A DNA stretch of 64,000 nucleotides from Achatina immaculata (lineage: Eukaryota; Mollusca; Gastropoda; Stylommatophora; Achatinidae), in assembly GCA_009760885.1 (NCBI GenBank), contig CM019692.1, positions 57,960,964-58,024,963 on the forward strand. Reading direction: 5' to 3'. The translations under genes and the position numbers were made by a program. The notes beneath the pieces are model-generated. The model searched no databases, was not told the origin of the DNA, and saw only the letters and a list, made by a program, of their open reading frames with translations. Positions within the stretch are counted from its first letter, which is position 1; every line of letters starts with the position of its first letter. Shown here piece by piece: positions 20,340 to 33,862 of the stretch.

Positions 20340-23300
20340 TGTCATTTTGGAGCATTGAATAGACTTATTTCTGTAACCTAATCTACCTCCAAGACTTCGA
20401 TTTGAAGCGCAAGGAATTGAAACTACAAGCACCACACTAAAATTTTATAATAAATTCTTGCATTTTCATTGCAGACTAAGAGAAGAAAGGTCCCAGAAAT
20501 TAGATGAGACAGCAGTTTTTGTCACGTGAATCTTAACATTATGTACCAGCACACTCACTCCACGTCTTAATAAATGTTGTACTTTGGTTTTCTTGCAGAT
20601 ATGAATGAATGTGCCTTACTTGTTTTAGATGCTCTATTACGCTTTATACTTTGTGCCTGTTCATAATACCTAGAGGATTTTCCATCTCCTGCCATGGGCA
20701 GTTATAGTACTTGTTCAGGTGCAGTCATGAGGGGATTTGAAGGCAATGTGGAAAGTAGAGCAGTTGCAGTTTGTTGCCTTAAAGCTGTTTTCTTCATTAC
20801 ATAAAGCAGAATTAACACTTATATTTTGTCATAGCTGAAATTCATTTATTTCTGTTCCTTAAATTGGAGGGGGAGGGAGGAAAGAAGGGGGACTCCACAT
20901 GTAAATTGCTTTAGTTAATTTTAAGTATGACATTGGTAAAAATATGGATGTAAAAGTGTGTTTACAATGTCATTTAGCCATAACACTGGGAACCTGCAAA
21001 TTTTAAACGCATGAGAGTTAGCTGGGATACTTGCTTTTGGCACTGATCATTGTATTTTTTTGTGTGTACTTAGAACCAAATTTTTGGTCTGAAGCTTTTA
21101 ATTATTTTGAATCCTCTCTTTCTGAGGTTGAGGGTGTAAATGCTTCCTTCCTATTTCATCTTTAAGTTGCAGTGTTGTATTGTCAGCATATGTCACACCA
21201 TTGGGAGGAAAGCTACCTGTAGTTGCCTGTTGTGATACGACCAGATGGCCCTGTTTTGTTTTTCTGTCCGTACTCTGGAAAGAACATAGGAATACTGGGT
21301 GCTAGACTTTTCTAGTTTTGTTTCCAGTTGTCTGGTATATCTAGTATTACAATTTTGAATTGAGTTAGTCTGTATAAATATGAATAATTTGAAATTTACA
21401 ACCTGCGATTTTTAATATCATTTTGTTGTTATTGTTGTTGACAGTGGGCATGTGAAGGGAAGGGAAAAAAAGAAATGCCTTGGCTTCTGTATTTTAGAAT
21501 ATACTAATGTGAAATTATTGTATGTGTGTGAGCACATAAAGATTGTCCAGTGGAATCACATGGATTGTTACTCCAGTTTAGAAGTTACAGATGAAACACA
21601 TTTGAGAAAAAAAATATTTCAAAATTGGTCTAATTGAAACACCTACACCACCGCAGGATGACTGTGATGCACAGGACAGATATGATTAGTTTAGTGTTGG
21701 GTTAGGATGATGACTGGGTACATGCACCAAAAACACATTTTTTTTTCCTTGGCTCAAGTAACTTTTTCTGATGGAAAGTAGGGTTTGATTATTTAGGTTA
21801 GGGGTTCACACCTAGTGGAGAATTGTAAGGTTTCAGGAGGGAAATCTGGACCAGATTGACATTTCTAATTGTTAGAATATTATCTGATTATTATTTGGAA
21901 TGCATCTTATGAGTCAGACATTCTTGGAAACAGTGGGGAAATGACATTCGGACATGTGGTGAAAAGGGTACATGGGACAATAAAAGGTTGAGAACCACTA
22001 GTTTAGGCCCTCATGGTGGTCTGCATGAGCCATTTAAATCATTTTTTGAAAACTTAAAAAACTACGGATGTATGGTTATGTTTCATAGTCAGACATTCAT
22101 AATTTTAAACTGGTGTAAATGATAAAAATAGGCATCTTGTTATTTTCCTAGTAAAACTTCAGGGTCAAGACTTTTTATTGCAAGAAATGTTTGTGAATGA
22201 CAGATGTTTGGTAAGTTAAAAGTTACTTCCCGGAGTTGAGCAAAGAATTAGTCTCCGCACCACTTTAAGGAGCGTATTCACTGCTCATCTTGCTGGCAAC
22301 AGTGGTGCATTTGCAAAGAGCAACATAGGGTAGAGTCTTGTACCTGCTATGAATGGTTACTCTTTGATGCCAGTTTCATTTCTTAGAGAGTAATCTGTGG
22401 TGTTTTATATTTGAGCAGTGAAGGATGTTTTTGTTTTATCTTGAATGTGGGTAGAATCTTTTCCTACTTGGGTTGTCATAGATGGCTTTATTTAAAAACA
22501 AAATCACAGATAAATTATCCCCAACTCTGTGGTTTTGTTTTGGATTCATAGATTCAAATTGGAAAATGTACAAGCTAAATGTGGGCATCACATCATTTCC
22601 AGCTAAAAAAAAAAAAAGGTGTTTATCATGAAGCTGTTTGTGTGGTCTTGGAATTGGTCTGGTGGTACTGGTCTCCATTATTTTGTGAGCTGTAGATGCT
22701 TTTTGTTTGCACAAGTTCACTTTATTGCGGTAAATACATGTGAGCAAGTTATAACTTATTCATCCACACTAAATATATGGAAACACAGATAATTAGACAT
22801 ACGTACAAATAATGCAGGTTGTGTTCTCATGGCTGCAGCCTTCTGGCACTTTTTTTATTTTTTTTTTTATTTGATTTCTATCATTATTTATGCTTTGCTG
22901 GTACAGACATGCTTTGCTTAACATGCTCTGAAGCTTAATTACCCTTACATCCTCTGAGCTGGAGGAATTGAGGGGGAGTAGGTTGTGTTTTGTTCTGTGA
23001 TTATGTGCATATGTAACATACATGCATGTAACTTTACTGCTGGGCTTCTTATTCTAATCTGGGGAGAAGTAAACACCTTCATTGTTTGGTGGTGAACTCC
23101 GATCATGTATTTACATGAAGGAGTAGTGCATAGCACTCTGCTGATTAAGAAGGCTGGAATCCCTGCTAATTTTGTACTTTGTTTATGTTGCTTTTTTTTC
23201 ATTCAGTTTGTATGCTTTGTACTGTTATTTTAAGGCAAACTGGCCATAATATGGTATGCATTTATTTGATTGTAGATTTAAGCAAATACCAAAACTTAGT

Positions 23301-23505
23301 GGGGTTTTTGTTTGTTTTTTTGTTCTTCATCAACAGTTGAATATTTTTTTCCATTTTATTTTAGTGAAAATTTATTTAGAACCTTAAAATCCTGTTCTGT
23401 TTTGAAATCCTATTCTGTGCATAATGTTTTATCACCAGAAATGTTTTTTTTTTTTTGTTGGAGTAGCAAAAATCCTGCCTGCCATGACAGAATCATGTGT
23501 GAAAT
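20340..23505. other. T-rich noncoding stretch with a possible hAT-type MITE
   Basis: At about 21797-21999 the left end reads TTAGGGGTTCACACC and the right end AAGGTTGAGAACCACTAG, an inverted pairing typical of short nonautonomous hAT elements; I could not define an 8-bp target duplication. The rest has no recognised gene or repeat. Confidence 0.35.
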
Positions 23506-23511
23506 TACTGC

Positions 23512-23966
23512 AGTTGCTGAACTTGTAACTCTCACCTGTGAGATTTACATCTTGCCAGCTGCTGAACCTGTAACTCTTACCTGTGAGATTTTACATCTTG
23601 CCAGCTGCTGAACCTGTAACTCTTACCTGTGAGATTTACATCTTGGCAGTTGCTGAACCTGTAACTCTTACCTGTGAGATTTACATCTTGGCAGTTGCTG
23701 AACCTGTAACTCTTACCTGTGAGATTTACATCTTGGCAGTTGCTGAACCTGTAACTCTCACCTGTGAGATTTACATCTTGCCAGCTGCTGAACCTGTAAC
23801 ACTTACCTGTGAGATTTACATCTTGGCAGTTGCTGAACCTGTAACTCTCACCTGTGAGATTTACATCTTGGCAGTTGCTGAACCTGTAACACTTACCTGT
23901 GAGATTTACATCTTGCCAGCTGCTGAACGTGTAACTCTTACCTGTGAGATTTACATCTTGGGCAGC
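23512..23966. repeat. 45-bp minisatellite, about 10 copies
   Basis: The unit contains CTGTGAGATTTACATCTTG and GCTGAACCTGTAACTCTTAC. Because 45 is divisible by three and the unit lacks stops in several frames, long repetitive frames appear on both strands (15-residue periodicity). Neither has a start context, splice sites or non-repeat coding flank, so I call it noncoding. Confidence 0.95.
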
Positions 23967-24609
23967 TGTAGCTGGAGAACACACTTAATGAATAAGCAGT
24001 GAGAAGAAGTTTGTTAGTGTAACTTAAGCTGAGTTTTTCAAGTAGTCAAGGAAGTGTACCTATTATTTCTAGATACCATGTAGTGGTCTCCTTTCTAATG
24101 CAAGGTCTCTCAGCTTTTTGGTTTTTTTTTAAACACTGTTTGTGACCCCAGTTTAGCTTTATTTTGTACTGTAAAGAAATATTGTTTACATCTTTTAGAC
24201 ATTATCCTTAGATATTAATTGCAGCACACAATGAGGGAATGTGTGCCTTGTATTGAGAATTTTAGTTACATGTGTGTGTGTGTTCCACATATTTATAGTG
24301 GCCAGTTTAATTTATTTGTTCTTCCAAGATTTGTTCACAGCAGCGTGTTTTCATTAAATGCATTGGCCACAAAAGTATCTGTTCACTTTAGAATTGGTAG
24401 CCATCTAAATGAATTGGATCTTCCAAGATATAGTCACTGTGATAATTACCTGTTCCATCTAGTAATATTAGCCATGGTAAAATACCATCTTTCTCCATTC
24501 ATAATTTAGGAAGTATGTAAGATAAAAATGAGATTGCAGCTAACTTTACTGGAAAACTGCTTTTGCTTTTCTAAAACTGGCAAAGTTATTGCTGGAAAAT
24601 TAATAAACT

Positions 24610-24915
24610 TTACATATTCTCTGTCCTGTATCTCATATTGGCTGTGTAAATGTTCTCTGTCCTTTATCTTGTGTTGGTTGCTTACACGTTCTCTGTACTG
24701 TCTCTCATTGGTTGCTTAATATTCTCTGTCCTGTCTGTCACATTGGTTGCTTACATATTCTCTATCCTTTATCTTGTGTTATTGCTTACATATCATCTGC
24801 ACTCTTTCATATTGGTTGCCTATATTCTCTGTCCTGTTGTCTTTTATGCCAGCTGTTTACATATTCTCTGATCTGTGTCTCATGGTGGTTGCTAACGTAT
24901 TCTCTGTCCTGAATC
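24610..24915. repeat. Degenerate tandem repeat of roughly 40 bp, 7-8 copies
   Basis: The recurring motif is TTACATATTCTCTGTCCTGT followed by a TCTCATATTGGTTGC-like segment; copies vary in length and sequence. Confidence 0.75.
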
Positions 24916-24929
24916 ATAAATTAGTGAGA

Positions 24930-25980
24930 TTATTGTTCTAGGCATTCATAGTTATAAATTATAACACACTTTTTTGTGTACTTAAGAGAATCACACAAGT
25001 ATGCTATATCTGTAAATAACAACTTGTAGAAGTTGAGAATTTTTAAAACGGAATCAGTTATGTAAGAAATAGTTTTTATATAATACTTTATTTTATTGTA
25101 AAGAAGTTTTTTTAATGTAGAAAAAAACGGCAACACTAAACAGTGCTCAGTCCATGCAGATATTTTTCAGCTGAATAAATGAAACCCAGGGTTCACCATC
25201 ATAGTTCTTTTCTTCTGAATTGTTTCAGTAGAATATACAGAGAAGTTGATGTTTTTATTTCAACATTTTTAACACTTAGAGTTTTTAAAGTTTTATACTG
25301 CTTAAATTTTCACTAACATTTATGTATTTGAGCCAAATGACATTTTATTCAGAACATAGTGCCTGTCTGTCGTTTTAGTGTACTCCCAGACTAATTTGCA
25401 GGTCATCATCTGCTCATAGCATGACAAAAGTTGCTTTTGTTTGAGAATTTGAGTTTTGTAACTGTATGGCTTCTTTGTAGGTCATATTAAATAACAGGTG
25501 AAAAGTAGGGGATTTGTTTGTGCTAGAAGCAGTCATATTGGTATCAAGTTTTCAGAATATCCTTGTTTTTTACTTCAGGTATTTTCTGTCTAATTAGAAA
25601 TTCTCAGCGCTTACACCTGTTTATAAAAGTGCATGGGTTTGTTAGAAGTTCCCCACAGTGATATTTATTGAAAGTGGTGCGTGAATGTGTTACACATGGC
25701 CAGTTTTACAGACGTAAATATGTTTAAATATAGCTTATTTATACTTTTTTTTTAAATTTATGATTCAAGAAAGTTTTAGAAATCTACTTTATTTTTTTAA
25801 CCTGCTGCAGTGACCTGGGGCATTTAAAAAAAAAAACAACAACAACAACATAATGATTTCAGTGTTGTTAAGGTAGAGGGAAAAAAAATTGAAAGCATTT
25901 TATTTTAAGCTGTAATTCTTTTTTTTTTTTTTTTAATAGTCAGTAGAGGATTATTGTGACATTTAAGTACTTTGTAATTC
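24930..25980. other. T-rich noncoding stretch
   Basis: Homopolymer runs and a short (AAC)n at 25838-25850. No gene or repeat family recognised. Confidence 0.3.
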
Positions 25981-25984
25981 ATAA

Positions 25985-26285
25985 CATAAATTTTCATTCC
26001 ATGGCATTTGCATACTGTAGGGATGTAAAGTGTTAGTGTCATAACATATCTAGGCCACTACAGCATTTGAGGTAAGAATACCAGCACCTGTCTTTGGTGC
26101 TTTTTTGTTTTCCTAGGGAAACCCCAGGTACTCATTTTTGAAATATTTTTTTTTTAGGCTGAGTTAACTCCCTTGCCAGTAGGTCTTGTGGGGGGGGGGG
26201 GGTGTCCAGCTGAGCCTGAAATAAACCAGGGACCTTCTGATTGGCAAATAAGTACATCAACCACTACGCTACCCCAGCACTCCAC
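25985..26285 (-). mobile_element. SINE-B copy
   Basis: On the - strand the head has A box TAGCGTAGTGGTTGATG and a B-box-like CCCTGGTTTATTTC; the body includes ATGAGTACCTGGGG and GTAGTGGCCTAG. The partner copy is 2369-2640. A G run of 13 sits within it at about 26190. Confidence 0.75.
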
Positions 26286-26289
26286 TTTG

Positions 26290-27720
26290 TAATAACCGGT
26301 GAAAGTGATGAGCAGTAAAAGAAAACAGCAAGAACATTCATTCCTGGACAAGATACATGCAGCATCAAGGCATGTGGGAAATGAAAGGGTCATCCTAAAA
26401 ATAGCTGTAGTGAAGGCTGTGTCATAGGTTAAAGTAGACGTGATCCATGTGATGAGCAAGCTGGATTAGCTTATGTGATTTCAGATGGGGGGAAAAATAA
26501 ACAAGATGTCATTTTGTACAAATTACATGATTTATTCCTGTGTTAAGGCTAGTTTTGAGAAAAGTTAAGGGCATACTGTGTCATAGTGCAAGATGTGAAG
26601 GGGCATGCTGTATCACTATGTAAAAGCTGAAAAGGCACAGTGCAGGAAGATGAAGATTGTAAGTGTGCTACATTAGCTTCATTTGTTAATATTGCAGGGA
26701 AACAATGGCAGTTAATGTTTTGACCTGAAAATGGCATTTGGAAATGTCCAGAATCTGTAATTCAGTACTGGAGTTGAAGACACTCAGATTTTTTTTTGAC
26801 TGCTGAAAGACTTTAGCTGATTAAGAATTATAATTATAATGTATTCGTTATGCCATGTGTCGAGTTTAGCAGCAGTTTGCCTTCCACTAATCTTGAAATA
26901 AATAATCAGTGGTTACATTATGTGGTCTTTGGAGTAATTAGCATATTATGTGAAGAGACTTGGGAGTAATTAACATCTGATCCGAAAGGAGTGGACTAGA
27001 TAGACTAGCTTGCAGTCTGCTTAGCTGGAAATGAGAACTGGATGCATAAGCATTTGAGGAATGAAGGCAGCTTGCCAAAGATTGAGGAAAGCAGACCCCT
27101 AGAAAGTGAAGGCCATACAACACTTGATAAGCTAAGGAATTGATAATCGTGTGGAAGATAATAGTTACTGTACATATTACATAATTTTTTTTTTAATGGA
27201 GTTTCTTATAATAGCCAAGAGTCCCATATTCCATATCAAGCCGATGGCGATGTGATTGTTGGACAAATATAATGTTGATGAAGATGAAAAAAAAAAACTG
27301 TCTCAATAGAAAAACTGCATTCTTACATCACAAGAAACTATAAGATTATTATTCACAATAAATTGTAAATCATTTCACCTTTCTCTCCCTTCCAACAAGA
27401 CTGCATTGGTCAGATCCCAAGTATTAATTACACTGGCCAACACACATTTTTGCCTCAAATGTTAGATCTGTTTCTGAGTATATTAGACCAGCTGATTTTT
27501 TTTAAAATGCCAGTTTTCCCCAATCAGCTGTAGTTTTTGAAATACAGAACATATGCCATATACCACTCTTCACTCTGCTCACCCATAACAGATCAGAATA
27601 TTTTAATGTAGTGTTTAAATTAATATCTTTTAAGCATGAAGGAAACATTAAAAAAATTTGTAAAGAGTATTACATGAAAATCTACTTATTTCATACCAAA
27701 AGCACATGTTTATGATTCAA
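26290..27720. other. Noncoding stretch without recognised feature
   Basis: No exon signature or known repeat seen on either strand. Confidence 0.3.
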
Positions 27721-27724
27721 ACTT

Positions 27725-29400
27725 TCCACTCAAGAAGCTCCTTTTGTAAGACTTCTGAGAGTGAGATCTGCCAGGACAATCCTGCATAAGATTACAACAA
27801 CAGTCTGCCATCATGTGTGCATCCCATCTTCCTTGCTATCTGGGTTCCATTTTTTTGTCTTTGTGAAATCTTTCACCTTGCTTTTCACTTAAGTTGGCTA
27901 GGTTCTCTGGAAAGCAACCTAAGTGACTGTGCAGATAATGGATTTTAACTCTCATGTTACAGCCAAGCCTGTTGAAATGAAAGAGCATATCCTCTACTAA
28001 TTGTTGCCAAGAAAGCTTTTCACAACAAGAACAAATGAAGACCAGGCACATGATTTGATTTCATTCATTGATGCTATGGGTCATTTATAAGTTGTCTGAT
28101 TTGTGGACCATCGAAAATTCCTGCCTTCAGTTTTTCCATGGTAAGTCCAGGTATTTATGCACTATGCATTCAATGCACAAACTTCTTTATTCAAAGCCTT
28201 TACAAATTGTTTCATCAGACTTAAGCTTTATATGTAGGGTGGCAGTATGATTCTATCTCATGTGAGCAAAGGTTCATTGATTACATTTTGTTCTCCAACC
28301 ACCAAATATTCCCTCAGAGACCAGTCTTTTCTTGCACAATGTTCATGTGTGGCTCTGCTATCTCAAAGGCATAAAAGCAAGGATATTTTGTGTAGCCACT
28401 TCGTTGACCAAGAAGAAAATTAACCATCTTAAAGTCTACACAAATCACTTCTTGATGTTCGTGGTAATTTTATCTTTTCCAAGACTAAGATGGCCTTGTA
28501 TTCTTCCTGATGGAATGACTGATTGGAATAGAACCATATTTGTTGCCGTTAGTTAAAAGAAAACATTTCAAACTATGTTGTGAACTGTCAATGAAAAGAT
28601 GCCTCTCACTTGGGTTATATTCTGAAAGACCAATTTTCTTAACATTTCTGTTGTCATTGCAGAATACTAAGTTGCCTTCGGTAAAGAATGGCAGAAAATC
28701 CATTTCTGTCCAATAAAATGTAATTTTCATTCCAGGCTGAAGTACATTCTTTTCCTTTAGTCTAGAGGCAAGCAGTTCAGAAGACTCCTTGGAAATATTT
28801 GAATCCCTGATCAGATCACTCAGTTCATTCTGATCAAAATGATCACTATGTGAAGTTGTTTGGAATTCACTGTTACTGCCCCCACTTCCTTTACCATGTG
28901 CGATATCAGACATGCAAGACTCATCCTCTGAGAGCTGTGGTAGTTCAAGGAAAGGTGGAACAGCTACAAGATCAGAGTGCAGAACAGGTGTCCTGGCTGA
29001 GGTAGATAGGGTAAGACTGCTTGCCACGATTATTATGGTTGATGCCTATGATATTAACAATACAGAAACAACAGTCATCGAAATGGTTTTTCGGTTCTTC
29101 CCCCCACCATTGGTGGTACTCAGTTTCAGGCAGCTTCTCTTTCCCTTTGTCCGCTGGTGCAAATGCCCCGTATAAGTCTTGCATACAACATGAGGAGTCC
29201 ATGGCATATCTTGATCTCCAAGCTTGACACCAAAATAACCTACATATGCTCTTTTTTTTTTTACAAACTCAGATATAGGTTTCCTACTTGCTTTCAGTAT
29301 GTACTCCCTACAAATATAGCAATATACATTGGGATGATTCAAGCAGCTCTGTATTGAAGTAGCCATAACCTCTGCAGTGTTCAGTTGAAATGATATGAGT
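27725..29400 (-). pseudogene. Relic of a transposon-like multicopy protein family
   Basis: Read on the - strand with several frame changes, the whole region is collinear with a protein family I know from many arthropod and mollusc genomes, where it is multicopy and annotated only as uncharacterised. The N-terminal part (29397 down) has SCLNHPNVYCYICREY and AYVGYFGVKLGDQD with Cys pairs. The middle has NISKESSELLASRLKEKN, FLPFFTEGNLVFCNDN and HLFIDSSQHSLKCFLL-NGNKYGS. The C-terminal part (28051-27725) has LVEDMLFHFNRLGCN, KIHYLHSHLGCFPENL and EKQGERFHKD. Single-exon layout, copy number elsewhere and decay here suggest a mobile element, but I cannot assign its class. At least four frameshifts or stops make it nonfunctional. 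Confidence 0.75.
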
Positions 29401-29599
29401 GGGAATATACACACCTTCCTAAACGATCATAACTATTATACAGTGCAACTGTTTTAAACAGATGAGGTTGAGAAACCTTTGAAATACAAATGTATGTAGT
29501 CTGTGAAAACCATGATTTACCATCTTAATTTTGTGCACATGATTATGTAATAAAACAGAATAAAAGCGATTTTGTCATTTGAGCTGTACATTTTTATGC

Positions 29600-29945
29600 T
29601 AGTGTGCATCAGGTGGAACGAATTCAAGAAAAATGCAGAGATAAGATAGATGAACAACAACCAGTCTCATGGGTGATCAGGAAAAGAAGATGGACATATA
29701 TTGGTCACGCGATGAGAAGAAACGATCAGAGAATCCCAAAACAAGCTATCCAGTGGAACACAACAGGCCAAAGAAAAAGAGGCAGACTGTGTGAACCTCT
29801 GAAGAAGACACTGTTAAGAGAGGCCAAATTAACAGGCATAAAATCCCTTGATGAGGTTGAAAGACTCGCCAAAGACAGGAAAAATTGGCGAACTACCTTG
29901 CGAACCCTATGTGACGTTTAACGGCACAGGAAGAATATAAGAAGA
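29600..29945 (+). mobile_element. L-B non-LTR element, 3' end
   Basis: The open segment 29604-29921 gives QQPVSWVIRKRRWTYIGHAM, RRNDQRIPKQAIQWN, GQRKRGR and a KSLDEVERLAKDRKNWRTTL block; it ends at CTATGTGACGTTTAACGGC and an AAGAATATAAGAAG tail. One of the best-preserved L-B 3' ends here. Confidence 0.9.
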
Positions 29946-29949
29946 AAAA

Positions 29950-31300
29950 GCATTGTAGAAAAGGAAGTAGACAAATAGTTGTGAAACAGAGGTCATTGTA
30001 CACAAAATAAAATGTGAATAAATTAAATACATAAGTTTCCCATTCAGATAAGACAGCTTGTTACGACATCCCAGTTCTCCAAAAGAGATTTTAGTCTAAA
30101 ATTGTATAAACTCAACCACATCTAAGGAACTAGAGCTGATGCAGTCTATCTAGTGCAATTTTCTGAATCGGCCCCTCAGATAACCCCAGGAGCGGCCCTA
30201 AAAACCAAAGTACCAAGACAAAAAATTGGACAGTGTTATTAATTACATTATTGTGTTACAGGGTTTCATTATTTTTGAAGCAACTCAGATTTATGATGCA
30301 TAACATTGTCTTGGCTGTTACAGAAAATGTTTACTGTAATCGTGCTGTTTACAAGGTGCCAAAACAAAAAGTAATAAATAGCAATATTGCCAAGGATGTC
30401 TCAACTGCTTATCCTGTACCCCTTCCTGAGAACTGAAAGTAAGACTTCCAGGTTCTTGTAAATCATCATACACATAAACCAAATGTTTGTAATTATCAAT
30501 GTTTTGTGTGAAATAATAGTGAATTTCAGGAGCGTATGACTGGATTCGAGGAGAACCAGAGAGCTACAGAACATTCTGTAGAAACATGTAATTCTGATAC
30601 ATGAAGTGTGCAGTTGCAAGCTGCACCAGCTCAGCAGAGGGTATTTCGGTAACAAGAGCTCTGTTGTTTTCTCCTCGTGTGTCCACGATTCTGCTGTGTT
30701 TGCTTCATTCTTGACAGCGGTTAAGAGGAAGTTTGTTGATACCAGCCGCAGATGCCTGGAATATTTTTTTTTTTTAAAGTTCCTGTATATCTGAAGCTTA
30801 TTTATACTTGTGCATACAGAGTGGCCGTGATTGTCATTTTAAAAAAAAAATATTTATTATTGTTTGTTTGCATATAAATAACTCATCATCACTAAATATG
30901 CAGATCTCATTAGGTGAAGTCAGATGCAAAAAAAAAAAAAATTTTTTTTAGTAGAGTGTAAATGTTAAGCACATATGCAGACATATGGTAGAATGCACAT
31001 ACTGTTAAGCATTCTTGTGATTTATGTGTATGTTCATGAAAGGTAACTCTGTTTTAGTGGAGCTACAGAAATAAATTGTGAGTTTGGGAAGCTAGTTTGC
31101 AGATGAGCTTGTTGATGTGTGTCTGTCAAGGATGCTGAAAATTCTTTACGGCCTTTGCTTTTAATATAATTTATTCATATTTAGACTTGCAAAACTTCTT
31201 TTAAAAAAGAGAAAACTTAACTGTAAAGTTCATATGGATTTATAAAAGAAAAAAAATAATGTTGAAAACGAGCAGAGTTTTTTTTTCCTCTAAAACATTA
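29950..31300. other. Noncoding stretch
   Basis: Short A and T runs. No gene or repeat recognised on either strand. Confidence 0.3.
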
Positions 31301-31303
31301 AAG

Positions 31304-31493
31304 CAGTGATTCCAAAAAGTGGATGCTACTGCCTCCAGTGGGAAGATCTGGTGGGGGGGGGGGGGTTGTGAGAGAAAGGAGAGTAGTGGGGGAGGGGGGC
31401 ACCATAACCAATGGAGGAGGAAAGGTTTTTATGAGCACTGGTTATATAATCTAGGAGACAAACAGACAGCAGTTCAGAACAGTTTGGGAACTG
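31304..31493. mobile_element. Possible hAT-type MITE
   Basis: The left end CAGTGATTCCAAAAAGTGG pairs with the complement of the right end CAGTTTGGGAACTG, as in short hAT-derived elements that begin CAGTG(G)TTCCCAAA. The interior is G-rich, including a run of 11 G. The ends are imperfect and no target duplication is clear. Confidence 0.35.
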
Positions 31494-31499
31494 CAGTAG

Positions 31500-33749
31500 A
31501 ATGATGGCTTTTTATTCGATTGCATCGGCTGGTCATCCAGAGTTTAGTACATTCTTATGCTAATTTGCTGGTTATTATCTGCTCAAAGCGTACTGGAAGT
31601 TACCAGAACTAGGATTCCTGCAACTACATAATTTTATTGTAGCATTTTCCACAGAACTGTAGATGATGGTGTCTCTCAATGAAAAAAAAAAAGCATTGGG
31701 GAGATTGCAGTGTGAAAATGTAATCTAACAAGACAGTAATTTGGGAAATTGAGCAGTGAATGGTGTAAAGTTGACCAAGTTTTCTATTCACTTCATAATT
31801 GCTAGCAGCAATAAGCTTTTTGTTTTTTATGGCATCTTGATTGTGCCAGGTGAAGTGAAACTGCTACATTAGGCAATAGAGAATGAGGTACAAGAAAAGG
31901 GATGCTAAACAAAACATGCAGGAAAGATAGCTCTTTTTCTTAAATCATCCCATGTTCAGCAGTGACTTAAAAAGACGGCTAATTTTATCTTATAGTTCTA
32001 TGACAGTCAGTACCAGTGACATTTCATTTCTGGTACCATTGTGCCACTAGACTAAAAGAAATGTTAGCACACATACAGCGTATGTCAGAATTTGTAAGTG
32101 CTGACTTTTACAAACTTTTTCCTTACTTTCATGTAGCCTGCACAGTACATTTCACAATACATCATATTTATTTCATAGTACAGTGTTTTGCTGCTGTCTG
32201 GTCCATTAGCTGAGTTCTTTCTATGCTTTCTTGTCAGAGGTAGGTAGTCCAGATTAGTTGTAGCCTGTTCCTCTTTCATTTTTTTGAAACTTTCTCTGAG
32301 GAAAGTGTTTTTTTTTTTTTTTGGTAGTTGGAAGGACATGATGTTGATTGAGTTTACAGCTTGTTTCCATTGTCATATTGCTTTTTTCAGCATCTGTGTA
32401 TTTTCATTGTATATTCACCGTCTTGCCATGCTATCATAATTATTCTACTACTGATACATAAGAACTATTCAAGTCAGTGTTTTATGATTTATTGCTGTGT
32501 GAGGTTGCCAGCCAAACAGAAACTTTCATTTTGTCTCAAATTATAACATGCAAAAATAAATGGCATGGTGATGCTTTGTTACTGGACTCTGAACTTCAGT
32601 GCTAGCCTCTAAATGTCTGTATATCATTGTCAATGAAAAGTGGGCAGTTAATGAACATTTCAGATGCTTTTCTTCTCTACTTGGGTTCCACATCCTGTTA
32701 ACATTTTCATAATGTTCTTATTTTTGTGATCAGACTTTGGGATTTCCACATTTCTCAAGGAGAGTATTCTCCCAATTCTTATCTTGTTTTAGCACTGTTT
32801 GTTTATGCAGCTTTTTTATGCACAAGTTCACATTATGCAGTGCGTTTCATTGGGTATCACTGAAGATATGTAGTGTCAGTGGATTTTAAGGTTCACTGTC
32901 TGACATTATTATTAAGTAGTGTATTTTAAAAAAAATTCTATATCTGATCTAGAGGGTTGAGATGCTAAAGAGAAGAATACAGCACTTTTTTAAATGTTTG
33001 TTTTAAATCTTGATTGAGATGAAACTAGTTTGGCCAGGTCTGCAGTTCCTGTGAGATGTTAAAAATCATTATGATGTTGATGGAGATTTTTTTTTTTTTT
33101 TAAAAATAATTCCACAGTGTTGAAGTACTTTATTTTTTTTTCCTTTGTTAGTTTATTATCTTGTAATATTCAACATTGACTGTCAGTAACTGTCATTTTG
33201 ATACCATGTTACTTTCTGTGCATGTTTTAATATAAAATGCTGAATCCAAGGAAGTGGTTTGTTTTTGTATTAATGTATCAGGAAGTTTTAATGATTTGTA
33301 ATATGTGTACATGATGGCATGGCAGTTAGGAGCTGGTGCAAGTTCTTGAAAAGATATACTGCCTCTGTATATGAACTCATGGGGAAAAAAAAAAAGGAGG
33401 GCAAGCACTCTCCTGTGACTGCTTTAATTAAGAAGACAAGATGCTGTTGTCATATGTAACGTGATGATTTCATCACATTTAATGTGAATGTATAACATTG
33501 TATGTACTAGCTTATTTAATGTACGCCTGATGATCACTTTGTATCCAAACATAACAGCAGACCTGTTTTTGTTTGTTTGTTGTTGCTATTTGGTCTCAAA
33601 ATGTGACTTATTTTTGACAGTGGAGGCTTTGTAAATTGGCATACAGAAGATTTTTTTTTTGTTTTTTGAGAAATCAGACATAATGTGGCCCCTTTATGAG
33701 TGTGGCATATATTTTTAAGCATGTTTGAGAGCTTCAACATTGGCAAAAT
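31500..33749. other. T-rich noncoding stretch before the 33.8-kb poly(A) site
   Basis: No mobile element recognised over 2.2 kb, unusual for this window. Consistent with 3' UTR sequence but not proof of it. Confidence 0.35.
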
Positions 33750-33862
33750 GTGTTGTAAATTTATCTTTTGGTTTGTACAGTTCTCAGTGGATGAATAATG
33801 AAGTAATTGTTGAACAATAAAAGCTGATTACCTTACACCATTGTTGACTTAATGAATGTGTG
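33750..33862 (+). terminator. Candidate poly(A) site of a + strand transcript
   Basis: AATAAA lies at 33816-33821, about 20 bases before a plausible cleavage zone, and is followed by a GT-rich stretch (GAATGTGTGATGTTTG). Two TGTA motifs stand within 70 bases upstream (TTGTAAAT and TTGTACAG), as expected for cleavage-factor I binding. It is the best-formed + strand poly(A) signal I see downstream of the TAB2-like exons, and it lies 2.3 kb from the stop codon of the converging MPC2 gene. Whether it belongs to TAB2 or to an unseen + strand transcript is inference. Confidence 0.5.

Noticed and set aside
23512..23966. CRISPR-like array
   Set aside because: Repeats run head to tail with no unique spacers, in an animal genome. 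It is a minisatellite; the same applies to the arrays at 42.05 and 49.9 kb.
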